Assembly: GCA_021325335.1 (NCBI GenBank)
Contig: JAJPHJ010000036.1
Coordinates: forward strand, 1 to 39,355
Reading direction: 5' to 3'
Origin: Pseudomonadota bacterium
Lineage (GTDB): Bacteria; Vulcanimicrobiota; Vulcanimicrobiia; Eremiobacterales; Eremiobacteraceae
Length of the DNA stretch: 39,355 nucleotides
Notes under the pieces: model-generated
What the model was told of the DNA's origin: nothing
Databases searched by the model: none
The model's input: only the letters and a program-made list of their open reading frames with translations
Position numbers and translations under genes: made by a program
Part shown: piece after piece, positions 1 through 8,476 of the stretch
How the letters are laid out: every line of letters starts with the position of its first letter
Position numbering within the stretch: position 1 is the first letter of the stretch

Positions 1-1784
1 CCGAGGCGGTCGAGGACCATGCCCGAGAAGAGCAGCGCGAGATAGAGCATCGAGAACTTGTACATGCCGAGCTCGCTCTTCTTCGTGCCCGCGGCCGCGA
101 CCCAGAAAGCCCCCGCAAGGAAGAGCACGTCTAAGACGACGGCGATGGCGAGATATTCAAGTCCCATGAGGTGCATCGGCACCATGACGAGCGTGAGCGC
201 GATGAGCACGAAGGAGTAGACGATGATCTGGCGTTTCGTCACGGCCTCCCCGCGCACGGACGGCAGCATGGGAACCCCGACCCGCGCGTACTCGTCTTTC
301 TTCATGAGCGCGAGGCTCCAGAAATGCGGCGGCGTCCACACGAAGACGATGAGGAAGAGCAAGTAGGCGGTCATGTCCAGATGGTGCGCGACCGCGGCCC
401 AACCGACGAGCGGCGGGATGGAGCCGGCAGCGCCGCCGATGACGATGTTCTGCGGGGTCGTGCGCTTCAGCCACATGGTATAGATGACGACGTAGTAGAG
501 GATGCCAAGGGTCGACAATCCCGCTGCGAGCGGGTTGACGGCGATCCACAATTCGAAGAAGGCCAGCACGCCCAAAGCGATGCCGAACCAAAGCGCGTTG
601 CGCGCGGGCACCCGCCCGCTCGGGATCGGGCGCAGGCGGGTGCGCGACATCTGCGCGTCGAGATCGCGGTCGAGGTACATATTGATCGCGGCGGCCGACG
701 CGGAGGCAAGCGCGCCGCCGAGCAGCGTCCACATGACAAGGGAAAGCGACGGAAGGCCGCCCGCGGCAATCATCATCGCGGCGAACGTGGTGAAGAGCAA
801 CAACGACATGACGTTCGGCTTGGTCAACTGCACGTAGCTCTTCGTGACCGACCATGGCGCTTGCGCCGCCACTCCGCGGCCCAGTTGCGCGCGATAGGTC
901 GCGAGGGCAAGGGCGGCGACGAGCAGCACCCCGGTCCCTTCGTGGACCGACCGCAAGGCAGGAGCCAATTTCGAAATGACGGTGAGGACGCCGAGACTCA
1001 CCTGGACGATCACGAGGCCAGACGCGAGCGCCGCCCAGCGGCGGAAATCGCGCGGTGCCTCATGCGCGGTCAGGCTGAACACGCCGAGCGCCATGACGAG
1101 CGCGAAGGTCAGATAGGCGGCGAAACGGTGCCCCATGTGCAGCTGTTGCGGAAGGGTCGTCGCTTTGGACCATCCATTGCACAGCGGAAAGCCGGCGCAG
1201 GCCCCGCCCGCATGCGAAGCGCTCATGTAGCCGCCCGCGATGACGGCCACGAACGCGGCAAGCGTCGCGCCGAGCGCAAGCGCGCCCAAGGCGGCAGGCA
1301 CGGCGGTCCGAAGCTCGCTTGTGCGGCGGTCGCCGAGTTCGAGCCAAGCGCTGTACGCCAGCAGCAACGTGCTGACGAACGTGCCGATGCCGACGACGAG
1401 GTGCGCGGCGACGCTCGGCGGATCGTTCGCATAGCGGATGGTCAGCGCCCCGATGATCACCTGGAGCACCACCATCGAGACCGAGATCCAAGCCAGGCGC
1501 ATCGTTTCGGGCAGCTCGCGCCGAGCGCGATACGCGAGCACGAAGGCCAGAGCGATCAAGATGGTGAGGACGGTAGCCCCGACGCGGTGCAACCATTCGT
1601 ATTTGACGGCGCCTGCGAGGTCCGGAAGCCAGACCCCCTGACAACGCGGCCAATCCGGGCACGTCATGCCGGCGCCGTTGATGCGCACGATGGCGCCGAA
1701 GACGACGAGGGCGAACGCGAACAGCGCTGCCCCCGTGCTCGCGAGCTTGAGGCTCAAAAAGCGCGGATTCGCCGGACGGGCCAT
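1..1784 (-). CDS. ctaA-ctaB: Fused heme A synthase / heme O synthase (CtaA-CtaB), 3' end cut by window edge
   Basis: One uninterrupted minus-strand frame, which I translated end to end, encodes two membrane enzymes of heme A synthesis. Residues 1-310 are CtaA (heme O to heme A oxidation). They show the Cys pair C42/C48 in CPDWPRC, a second pair in CAGFPLC, E63 next to H66, and further candidate heme-ligand histidines at H128, H216/H219 and H281. From about residue 315 (YVQLTKPNVMSLLLFTTF) CtaB begins, the farnesyltransferase that turns protoheme into heme O. Its NxxxDxxxD prenyl-diphosphate motif is at N368/D372/D376, followed later by WTPPHFWSLAL. At least 594 residues lie in the window and only a few C-terminal residues appear to be missing. 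Several hydrophobic segments in both halves indicate an inner-membrane location. The gene diverges from aroA across 90 bp, where I see no clear promoter and only a weak SD. It implies an aa3-type cytochrome oxidase elsewhere. Confidence 0.93.
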   Translation of the reverse strand, partial: MARPANPRFLSLKLASTGAALFAFALVVFGAIVRINGAGMTCPDWPRCQGVWLPDLAGAVKYEWLHRVGATVLTILIALAFVLAYRARRELPETMRLAWISVSMVVLQVIIGALTIRYANDPPSVAAHLVVGIGTFVSTLLLAYSAWLELGDRRTSELRTAVPAALGALALGATLAAFVAVIAGGYMSASHAGGACAGFPLCNGWSKATTLPQQLHMGHRFAAYLTFALVMALGVFSLTAHEAPRDFRRWAALASGLVIVQVSLGVLTVISKLAPALRSVHEGTGVLLVAALALATYRAQLGRGVAAQAPWSVTKSYVQLTKPNVMSLLLFTTFAAMMIAAGGLPSLSLVMWTLLGGALASASAAAINMYLDRDLDAQMSRTRLRPIPSGRVPARNALWFGIALGVLAFFELWIAVNPLAAGLSTLGILYYVVIYTMWLKRTTPQNIVIGGAAGSIPPLVGWAAVAHHLDMTAYLLFLIVFVWTPPHFWSLALMKKDEYARVGVPMLPSVRGEAVTKRQIIVYSFVLIALTLVMVPMHLMGLEYLAIAVVLDVLFLAGAFWVAAAGTKKSELGMYKFSMLYLALLFSGMVLDRL

Positions 1785-1874
1785 TGGACTAACGCGCTTC
1801 CCTGGCGCCCAAAGACTTTACCTCCCCCTTGTGTGCGACAGGTCGCCGTCGCCCGAGGCGCGCAAGCTTTTGCG

Positions 1875-3158
1875 ATGCAGCGCAGCCTGCTCTTGCCCGC
1901 GCCGCGCGCGAAGCGCGCGACTGTCGACCTGCCCGGAGACAAATCCGTCTCGCATCGTGTCTTTCTCTTGAGCGCAATCGCGTCGGGAACCACGCGTATC
2001 TCCGGCGCCAATGACGGCGCGGACGTCCGTGCCACGATCCAAGCCCTGCGCGCTCTCGGCGTTTCCATCGAGCATAGCGGCGATGTCTTCTTGGTGCACG
2101 GCACGGAGCGGCTGCGAGCGCCGAGCCGGCCGATCGACTGCGCGAACTCCGGAACCACCATGCGGCTCCTCGCAGGCCTGCTGGCCGGCCGCGTCAGCGC
2201 GGTGCTCGACGGCGACGCTAGCCTGCGACGACGGCCGATGCGTCGAATCGTCGAACCGCTTCGCCGTTTGGGCGCCGAGGTGGACTGTAGCCCTGCCGGG
2301 ACGCCTCCGCTGCGGGTGCGCGCGGGCGCGCCGCTGCACGGAGGCCGCGTACGGTTGGCGCTGCCCTCGGCGCAAGTCGAATCGGCGCTCATGCTCGCGG
2401 CGCTCCACGCGAGCGCCCCGACGTCGATCCTCATCCGATGGAAGCTACGCGATCACATGCGCCGGCTTTTCCGCGACTTCGGCGCCCACCTCGACGTCCG
2501 CGCCCGCGAGCTTCGTATCGCGCCTGGACCCCTGCGCTCGCCCGGTCGCATCAGGATCGGCGGCGACCTTTCAGCGGCGGTCTATCTCCTGTGCTTGGGC
2601 GCCGTCGTGCCTGGCTCGCATCTCGTGCTGCGCCGCGTCGGCGTGAACCCGACTCGTACGGCGGTCCTGAGGGTGCTGCGTTCGATGGGAGTCGATATCC
2701 GAGTGCGACGCCGCGCGCAAGCGGGGCGCGAGCCGGTCGCAGACCTTGTCGTCCGCGGAGGCAACCCGTTGCGCGGCGCGTCTATCCCAGCCGCGCTCGT
2801 CCCCGAGCTCATCGATGAGATCCCCGCCTTGTGCGCACTCGCGGCAGCGGCTTCGGTGAAGTTGGAGATCCGTGGCGCAAGCGAACTGCGGTATAAGGAA
2901 TCCGATCGGATCGCGACGACCGCAGACTTGCTGCGAGCATTCGGCGTGCGGGTCAAGGTCCGGGCAGACGGGGTCGTCGTCCATGGCGGCCGTCCGCTTG
3001 CGCCGCCGCGGAGCGTGTCCATCAGCGGGGATCACCGGATCGGGATGGCTGCCGCGATCCTCGCGGCCGCGGCGCGTGCCCCGATCCGAATTCTCGACAG
3101 CGCCTGCATAGAGACGTCGTTTCCCGGATTTGCACGGACTTGGGCGATTGCGTTTTGA
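1875..3158 (+). CDS. aroA: 3-phosphoshikimate 1-carboxyvinyltransferase (EPSP synthase)
   Basis: This is the sixth step of the shikimate pathway, a cytoplasmic enzyme that transfers enolpyruvyl from PEP to shikimate-3-phosphate. The 427-residue product has the family's usual length. Visible motifs are GDKSVSHR at residues 21-28 (phosphate-binding Lys), the PEP-loop equivalent CANSGTTMRLLAG, the SAQVESA segment, the catalytic Asp region ELIDEIPALC, ELRYKESDRI and the C-terminal GDHRIGMAAAI. The frame is open far upstream, antisense to the heme synthase gene, but similarity starts at MQRSLLLPA, so the ATG at 1875 was chosen. I see no strong SD there. It lies apart from the trp operon, yet it supplies the chorismate that trpE uses. 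Confidence 0.95.
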   Translation: MQRSLLLPAPRAKRATVDLPGDKSVSHRVFLLSAIASGTTRISGANDGADVRATIQALRALGVSIEHSGDVFLVHGTERLRAPSRPIDCANSGTTMRLLAGLLAGRVSAVLDGDASLRRRPMRRIVEPLRRLGAEVDCSPAGTPPLRVRAGAPLHGGRVRLALPSAQVESALMLAALHASAPTSILIRWKLRDHMRRLFRDFGAHLDVRARELRIAPGPLRSPGRIRIGGDLSAAVYLLCLGAVVPGSHLVLRRVGVNPTRTAVLRVLRSMGVDIRVRRRAQAGREPVADLVVRGGNPLRGASIPAALVPELIDEIPALCALAAAASVKLEIRGASELRYKESDRIATTADLLRAFGVRVKVRADGVVVHGGRPLAPPRSVSISGDHRIGMAAAILAAAARAPIRILDSACIETSFPGFARTWAIAF

Positions 3159-3197
3159 CGCACCGTACATTTGAAAACGGCAAAGGGGTTCTGCTGA

Positions 3198-3926
3198 ATG
3201 GTCGGCAGAACTGAGAACCTAACAATGCGAAGACCCTTAAGAGCTTGTTTGGGGTTAGCGTTATTGCTCCTGATTTCAACACAGTCATGCTCCCGGCTGG
3301 TTTTCCAGTCAGGTCCAACGGTGCATCCCCCGTCAGAGGCTGCGACGACCTTGCGCGCCGCCAATCTTAATCCTCACATATTTACGATCATGGGACTAAT
3401 GTTGGGCATGCGGGCAGATGAGGTATCGGTTACTTTGCGCAGGAGAGGGTTGTCCCCAAAGATTCGTCACACGCCTTGTGTTTCAGACTATCTTAACGCC
3501 GCAAGGGCACATCTCGCTCCGCAAACCAACTGCATAAAACTCATTGAGGTCGATGAGCCCACCCAGGACGTGTTGCTGACTTTTGTTGAGAATTACCCAC
3601 AGCATCCCAATGAGTCAGTGCTGCTCACAATTTCCGTTAACCTAAGAGCACCTTTAGCTTTATCGTCGAAAGCCATGCTTTCCGACCTTGAGGCGCGACT
3701 AGGCCCTCCGATGGTAACTGATGGGCATACCCCGATCGCTCTGGCGTTGTGGTGTAGTGCAGACCCATGTTCTTTTGATGCCTCAGATCATATAGATTCT
3801 GGACCTCACATTCTTTACGATAGCTCGGGTGGCGAGACTTACATTGATCCGCGCTCCTACTTTCGCCATCAGAACGCAATTCGTAATTACCTGGCTTCGC
3901 ATGGGCTTGTGGAACGACAAGACTGA
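3198..3926 (+). CDS. Putative lipoprotein of unknown function, atypical base composition
   Basis: The product has 242 residues. Positive residues are followed by a hydrophobic stretch (LGLALLLLIS) and a cysteine at about residue 31 in STQSC, which is a plausible lipobox and suggests a membrane-anchored lipoprotein. The mature part contains GLMLGMRADEVSVTLRRRG, which resembles the loose LGM..EV...L pattern seen in many uncharacterised envelope proteins. Several cysteines (around CVSD, TNC, WCSADPCSF) could form disulfides. I do not recognise the family. An AAAGGGG element 9 nt upstream supports the ATG at 3198, but the ATG at 3225 would also leave a usable signal peptide. The gene is strikingly AT-richer than its surroundings: I count 27 of 60 G+C in 3361-3420 against 43 of 60 in 2341-2400 within aroA. 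This suggests recent transfer or relaxed selection. Confidence 0.7.
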   Translation: MVGRTENLTMRRPLRACLGLALLLLISTQSCSRLVFQSGPTVHPPSEAATTLRAANLNPHIFTIMGLMLGMRADEVSVTLRRRGLSPKIRHTPCVSDYLNAARAHLAPQTNCIKLIEVDEPTQDVLLTFVENYPQHPNESVLLTISVNLRAPLALSSKAMLSDLEARLGPPMVTDGHTPIALALWCSADPCSFDASDHIDSGPHILYDSSGGETYIDPRSYFRHQNAIRNYLASHGLVERQD

Positions 3927-3940
3927 GAGACAACAGTCTC
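3927..3940. terminator. Weak hairpin between convergent genes
   Basis: GAGAC-AACA-GTCTC forms a 5-bp stem with a 4-base loop just after the lipoprotein stop codon. The next gene converges from the other strand and ends at 3956. No T-run follows, so this is at best a weak or Rho-assisted termination site. Confidence 0.25.
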
Positions 3941-3955
3941 GCTATGACGGAGATC

Positions 3956-4288
3956 CTACGCTACGAAGGTGGAAAGGAAGAGCCGCGTTGCGAAAGCCAC
4001 TCGGTCCACGTTGAGACCGAGGAGTGCCCCGGCAGATGCGATTTGCGCGCTGCTCTCGCCGATGCGCGCTAGCCGATCGCCGGCTATCGCGAATCGTTCG
4101 CCAACACCGTCGAGGCTTGCCGCGACACTTGAGAAGCGACGAGCGGCGGCGAGCGTCGGGTGTGATTCGAGCCTGCGCGCCCGTTTATTGAGAGCGCTGA
4201 TACGCAATCCGGTCACGATAGCGCCGGCGCCGACGAGCGCAAGCGAAAGCACGAACGCGATGAGGGCGAAGATCTCTGCTGGGGTCAC
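3956..4288 (-). CDS. Small single-pass membrane protein, unknown
   Basis: The product has 110 residues. It starts with a hydrophobic helix at residues 5-28 (EIFALIAFVLSLALVGAGAI), followed by a basic stretch and a mostly helical, Ala-rich soluble part that could form a coiled coil. The layout recalls DUF948-type small membrane proteins, but I cannot assign a family. The GTG start at 4288 overlaps the stop codon of the upstream FmdB-family gene (GTGA), so the two are probably translated together. It ends close to the convergent lipoprotein gene. Confidence 0.6.
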   Translation of the reverse strand: MTPAEIFALIAFVLSLALVGAGAIVTGLRISALNKRARRLESHPTLAAARRFSSVAASLDGVGERFAIAGDRLARIGESSAQIASAGALLGLNVDRVAFATRLFLSTFVA

Positions 4289-4632
4289 GGCTTCGCACTC
4301 GAACTGGAATCGGACTTGGCCGGCCCGCTCGACTGCGGCTTCGACTCGCTCGGAGACTTCTTCTCGGGCGAGGCTTTGCCGTCGCCGGCTGCGCCGTCGC
4401 CGGTCTTCGCGGCTGCGCTGTCGGTGGAAGCGGCTGGATCCTTGCGCACGCCCGAGGCGCTGTAGTCCGTCTTATGAAAACCCGAGCCTTTGAACACAAC
4501 ACCGACCGGGTGGAAGACGCGCGCCAGCGGGCCGCCGCAGTTCGGGCACTGCGTAGGGCGTTCATCGTGAAAGCCGTGCTCGATCTCGGACGTGCGGCCA
4601 CACGTTTTGCAACGGTATTCGTAGACAGGCAT
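4285..4632 (-). CDS. FmdB-family zinc-ribbon protein
   Basis: The product has 115 residues. The N-terminal MPVYEYRCKTCG start and the two CxxC pairs (C8/C11 and C29/C32) are the hallmark of the FmdB/CxxC regulatory-protein family, whose exact role is unknown; the four cysteines presumably bind zinc. The conserved GVVFKGSGFHKTDY segment follows. The last 50 residues are a low-complexity Ser/Ala/Lys/Pro tail, probably disordered. The gene overlaps the downstream membrane-protein gene by four bases. The family assignment is firm; its cellular function is not. Confidence 0.88.
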   Translation of the reverse strand: MPVYEYRCKTCGRTSEIEHGFHDERPTQCPNCGGPLARVFHPVGVVFKGSGFHKTDYSASGVRKDPAASTDSAAAKTGDGAAGDGKASPEKKSPSESKPQSSGPAKSDSSSSAKP

Positions 4633-4661
4633 GGGGCTGCGCTCTTCTTCGGCGAGTCGCC

Positions 4662-5198
4662 TTAGCCCACCCGCACCGTCCGCGTCGCCACCGCAGGGCG
4701 CGCTTCCCCGACTCCTTCGAAATCAGCAAAGGTATCCGCGCCGACCAGCTCGGACGCGCGCTCTTCGAGGATATTCTTCAGATGGACGAGCGAACGGCGC
4801 AGCGCGCCGTGCAGGCGCCTCCGGCCGACGAGCGCGTGGTACATCGCCGGTAACGCGCCGCCGTAGACGGGATAGCCGATCGTGCATGCCACGCGTGTCA
4901 GCTGGCCCCTGCGTTCGAAGCGGAAGTCGATGCGACGCGACGCCGAATAGAACGCCTCAAACGAGAGGAACGCGTTGCGGATGAAGCGGGTGATCTCCAG
5001 GCTCTCGTGCCAGCGCCGCCGCCCCGCATGCATGCAGACGTGGATGTCTACGCCGCATTCGAGCGCGCGGTGCTCCGGCTGGACCGCAGACACGACGCAC
5101 CACAGCCACGTCGGCCAGCGCGCCAAGTCGACGACGTACTCGAAGACGGACTCAGCCGGAGCACGGATGTCCGCGTGCTCGCTTGCGAGACACTTCAT
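4662..5198 (-). CDS. SRPBCC (START/polyketide cyclase-like) family protein
   Basis: The product has 178 residues. The opening pattern IRAPAESVFEYVVDLARWPTW is typical of the first strand and helix of SRPBCC (Bet v1-like) ligand-binding folds. The terminal helix RRSLVHLKNILEE matches the long C-terminal helix that closes the pocket. Between them lie alternating strands with many Arg and His residues. No catalytic motif is visible, so substrate or ligand is unknown; such proteins bind lipids, polyketides or other hydrophobic molecules. The gene starts 15 bp after the ftsZ stop on the same strand, so it is likely transcribed with the division genes. The C-terminal 30 residues lie outside the fold. 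Confidence 0.72.
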   Translation of the reverse strand: MKCLASEHADIRAPAESVFEYVVDLARWPTWLWCVVSAVQPEHRALECGVDIHVCMHAGRRRWHESLEITRFIRNAFLSFEAFYSASRRIDFRFERRGQLTRVACTIGYPVYGGALPAMYHALVGRRRLHGALRRSLVHLKNILEERASELVGADTFADFEGVGEARPAVATRTVRVG

Positions 5199-5213
5199 CG
5201 GGCCAGCCTGCCC

Positions 5214-6275
5214 TTACCGATGATAGCGCAAGAAGGCCGGCACTTCGATCTCGTCCATGCTCACCGGCGCGACCTTCTCGATCTCCCCGACGCCGATGAC
5301 GCGTTGGCGGTCGCGTGCCCGCGATCCGAAGCCGGTGGCCAGGACCGTCACGCGCACTTCGTTTTGCAAGCGCTCGTCGATCGTGGCACCGAAGATGACC
5401 TCGGCGTCTGGGTCGACGGCCTTGCTGATGAGCTCCGCTGCCTCGTTGGCCTCGTACATCGAGAGATCCGGACCGCCGTAGATGTTGAAGATCACGCCTT
5501 TGGCCCCGTCGATCGTGGCCTCGAGCAGCGGGCTCGAGATGGCCTTGTGCGCGGCGTCGGCCGCCCGGTGCTCGCCCGTCCCCGTACCGATGCCCATGAG
5601 CGCCGAACCGGCGTCGGTCATGACGCGGCGCACGTCGGCGAAGTCCAAGTTGATGAGACCGGGTTGCGTGATGAGGTCGGTGATGCCCTGAATGCCTTGG
5701 CGCAACACGTCGTCGGCGTAGGAAAACGCTTCGAGCAGCGGCGTGCGCTTCTCGACGACGGTGAGCAGCCGGTCGTTCGGGATGACGATGAGCGTGTCGA
5801 CCTTCTGCTCGAGTTCTGCGATGCCGCGGTCGGCGATCTGCGCGCGGCGGCGCAGCTCGAAACCGAACGGCTTCGTGACGACGCCCACCGTCAGCGCGCC
5901 CGAACCGCGCGCCAGCTCCGCGATGATCGGCGACGCGCCGGTCCCGGTGCCCCCGCCCATGCCGGCGGTGATGAAGACGAGATCCGTGCCCTCGACGAGC
6001 ATGGAAAGATCGTCGCGAGATTCGTCTGCGGCTTGCCTGCCGATCTCAGGGTCTGCGCCTGCCCCGAGTCCGCGCGTCAAGTTTTGGCCGATCTGCACGG
6101 TGTTCTCCGTGCGTGACGACTTCAGCGCTTGGACGTCCGTATTCACGGCGAAGAAATCCGCGCCTTTGATGCCGGAGTCGACCATCCGGTTCACCGCGTT
6201 GCAACCCCCGCCACCGACTCCGATGACTTTGATGGTCGCCATGTGTTCTGGGACGTAACGGCGCTGCTCGGTCAT
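5214..6275 (-). CDS. ftsZ: Cell division GTPase FtsZ
   Basis: This tubulin homologue polymerises into the cytokinetic ring. The product is 353 residues from the ATG at 6275, which has a GGGAG ribosome site a few bases upstream; an upstream in-frame extension lacks homology and was rejected. Motifs are the nucleotide-binding [10 protein letters not shown] (21-30), the tubulin signature GGGTGTG (107-113), and the T7 catalytic loop NLDFAD (209-214) that completes the active site of the next subunit. The C-terminal peptide EIEVPAFLR (343-350) binds FtsA and similar tethers. The globular core ends near residue 317, leaving only about 23 residues as the variable linker, which is unusually short. 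ftsA lies 89 bp upstream and the SRPBCC gene directly downstream. Confidence 0.98.
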   Translation of the reverse strand: MTEQRRYVPEHMATIKVIGVGGGGCNAVNRMVDSGIKGADFFAVNTDVQALKSSRTENTVQIGQNLTRGLGAGADPEIGRQAADESRDDLSMLVEGTDLVFITAGMGGGTGTGASPIIAELARGSGALTVGVVTKPFGFELRRRAQIADRGIAELEQKVDTLIVIPNDRLLTVVEKRTPLLEAFSYADDVLRQGIQGITDLITQPGLINLDFADVRRVMTDAGSALMGIGTGTGEHRAADAAHKAISSPLLEATIDGAKGVIFNIYGGPDLSMYEANEAAELISKAVDPDAEVIFGATIDERLQNEVRVTVLATGFGSRARDRQRVIGVGEIEKVAPVSMDEIEVPAFLRYHR

Positions 6276-6364
6276 TTTTTCTCCCTTCAGTTCGCTAGGT
6301 GGACGAGAGGTGGATACATCGTCGGGTTCGTGTTTGCCGCCATCGCGGCGGCGTCCGGCTGGAC

Positions 6365-7642
6365 TCATCCCATGACTTCCGAGAACCAGGAGCTCACCTT
6401 GTGCCACATGCCTTTGCCGTTCGCGCGCATAGGCTGCGCGCCAGCATCCGACTTCGCGCCGAAGATGACGAGGCCGACGACCGCGGCATATGCGGGGTGC
6501 TTGATCGCCTCGGTCAATCCGCCCACGTGCATGGGTGTGCCCACGCGCGCCGGCAGGTCGAACAGGTCCGCGGCAAGCGCGTCGACGCCGCCGAGTTGCG
6601 CGCCGCCACCCGTGAGCACGAGCTCGGCGAGCATCACCTCCGGCGGACAGGTATCCGCGAGATTGGCGCGCACGAGCTTGAAGATCTCCGTCATGCGCGC
6701 GACGATGATCTGCCGCAAGAAGTGCTTGGCAGCCGGGCGTGTCGTGCGGCCCGACAACGCCTTCACCTCGAAGGTATCATCCCCGAGGTCCGCTGCGACG
6801 TCGGCCGTGCCGTACGCCATCTTGATGTTCTCCGCTTCGCCGAAGCTCGTCTTGAGCCCGAGAGCGATGTCGTTGGTCACGATGTCGCCGCCCACCGGAA
6901 CCGTCCAAGTATGGTACACGCCCCCGCCCCAATATACCGCGACGTCAGTCGTGCCGCCGCCGATGTCGAGGAGCACGACTCCCGCGTTGCGCTCGTCGGG
7001 GAGCAGGACCGCTGCGCCCGCGGCAAGAGGGCCGAAGATGACGGCCGACGGTTCGATCCCGGCGCGATGGACGCATTTGAGAACGTTCGCGATGAACGAC
7101 GATCCTGCGGTGACGATATGCGTGTCGACCTCGAGGCGCATCGCGGACATGCCGACGGGATCCGTGATGCCGTTCTGTCCGTCCACCGTATACTCGCGCG
7201 GCAACGTGTGGATGAGCTGGCGCTCCGCGGGCAAGGTGATGATGGTGCTCGCATCGACCACGCGCTTGACGTCGAGCGGCGCGACCTCGCGGTCTTCGCT
7301 TGAAACCGCCACGATGCCATGCGAGTTCAGAGACTTCACGTGCTCGCCCGTCACGCCGACGAACGCCCCGGAAACGTGGAGGCCCGCCATGCGCTCCGCG
7401 CTCTCCATCGCGGCCTCGACGGACTTGACGGTCTCTTCCAAATCGGTGACGACGCCCTTGCGCAGCCCGCAGGACGGGGCCACGCCGAATCCGATGATGT
7501 CGATTGGCCCTTCTCGGTTGATGCTCGCGATGACCGCTGCGGTCTTCGTGGTCCCGATATCGAGCCCGCACACTACGTCGCTACGTGCCAACGCCATCCT
7601 CTCTTCAAACCGGCTGGGCGTCCGCTGTGCCATTCCAAGCAC
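6365..7642 (-). CDS. ftsA: Cell division protein FtsA (actin-like membrane tether)
   Basis: This ATPase of the actin/Hsp70 fold anchors FtsZ to the membrane. The phosphate-1 motif [15 protein letters not shown] is near the N-terminus, the phosphate-2 motif [14 protein letters not shown] in the middle, and [13 protein letters not shown] forms the adenosine motif. The last residues ([14 protein letters not shown]) form the amphipathic helix that inserts in the membrane. The start is not an ATG. The GTG at 7642 has a clean GAGGG element eight bases upstream (7651-7657), giving 425 residues. The later ATGs at 7633 and 7597 have worse-spaced sites. ftsQ ends 45 bp upstream. Confidence 0.96.
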   Translation of the reverse strand: MLGMAQRTPSRFEERMALARSDVVCGLDIGTTKTAAVIASINREGPIDIIGFGVAPSCGLRKGVVTDLEETVKSVEAAMESAERMAGLHVSGAFVGVTGEHVKSLNSHGIVAVSSEDREVAPLDVKRVVDASTIITLPAERQLIHTLPREYTVDGQNGITDPVGMSAMRLEVDTHIVTAGSSFIANVLKCVHRAGIEPSAVIFGPLAAGAAVLLPDERNAGVVLLDIGGGTTDVAVYWGGGVYHTWTVPVGGDIVTNDIALGLKTSFGEAENIKMAYGTADVAADLGDDTFEVKALSGRTTRPAAKHFLRQIIVARMTEIFKLVRANLADTCPPEVMLAELVLTGGGAQLGGVDALAADLFDLPARVGTPMHVGGLTEAIKHPAYAAVVGLVIFGAKSDAGAQPMRANGKGMWHKVSSWFSEVMG

Positions 7643-7687
7643 GGCGCAACTTCCCTCTTTGCATGCGAATTCCAAAAAGACGCGACG

Positions 7688-8476
7688 TCATCGATAGAGC
7701 ACCGTCGGCGCGCGAACGCTGCGCACGTCGACGTACGCGATGCGTTCGGGTGTGGATATCTTCGCTGCGATGGCCAAGAACAGCGCCGCCTTGCGCGCGA
7801 GGTCGTCGTCATCGCCGAACAAGACGCGCAGATTCCGGTCGGCGGTCGCGCCGATGCCTGTGGATGGCGCCACGCTCACGGCAGAGACCACAAGGCCGAG
7901 GCTGCGCAGCTCGTGGAGCGCGCTCAAGGCTTGCGTCACGTCACCGCGTTCGAGCTGCTGACCCGGCTCGGTGCCGCCCCCGGGCGGCGGCGCCACCGAG
8001 ATCGTTGGAAGATCGGCTCGTTCGCTTGGGTCGGTCGTGACTGCAAGCACGCGGCCGAGCTGGTCGATGACGGCGAACGCGGCGGGAGCCGCCTCGGGGG
8101 GCGCCACGAGTTCGACGCGGGCGACTGGCTCGCGCTCGGTGACGTCGATGTCCACCAGGTTGGGCCAGCTGACCCTCATTTTCGCGCGTGCTACCCACGG
8201 CAAGGCTTCGATTCGGCGCTCGGCCGCTCGGCGGTCGATTAGCCATGCGTTTTGAGCTGGGTCGATCTGCGCAGCCGCCACCACGTCGGCGCTCGTCTCG
8301 TGCGCCAGTCCCGAGACCGAACCGATCCGGGCCGCAAACCGCGGGTCCTGAGCCTCTCGAAAGAGCGCATAGCCGATGGCCGCGGCTGCGATCGCAAGAC
8401 AGACGAGGAGCACGGTGCGCCGGTTGCTGGCAGCGGCCTTGACCTCGGGCCGGCGCACGGACTCAGGCCGGTTCAT
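7688..8476 (-). CDS. ftsQ: Cell division protein FtsQ (POTRA domain, bitopic)
   Basis: The product has 262 residues. A short basic cytoplasmic tail is followed by a transmembrane helix at about 20-38 (VLLVCLAIAAAAIGYALF), then a POTRA domain (about 45-115, ending in PNLVDIDVTEREPVARVEL) and the FtsQ beta domain beginning FAVIDQLGRVLAV. FtsQ/DivIB links the Z-ring to the periplasmic septal synthase complex. The start at 8476 was chosen because GGGAG lies seven bases upstream and the transmembrane helix is then correctly placed. It overlaps the end of the HAD phosphatase gene by 14 bases, suggesting coupled translation. Confidence 0.9.
   Translation of the reverse strand: MNRPESVRRPEVKAAASNRRTVLLVCLAIAAAAIGYALFREAQDPRFAARIGSVSGLAHETSADVVAAAQIDPAQNAWLIDRRAAERRIEALPWVARAKMRVSWPNLVDIDVTEREPVARVELVAPPEAAPAAFAVIDQLGRVLAVTTDPSERADLPTISVAPPPGGGTEPGQQLERGDVTQALSALHELRSLGLVVSAVSVAPSTGIGATADRNLRVLFGDDDDLARKAALFLAIAAKISTPERIAYVDVRSVRAPTVLYR

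Noticed and set aside
171-1874. Long plus-strand open frame upstream of and in frame with aroA
   Set aside because: It is antisense to the fully convincing CtaA-CtaB coding frame, is compositionally odd (Arg, His, Asp-rich) and has no recognisable motif; high G+C removes stop codons. AroA similarity begins only at 1875.
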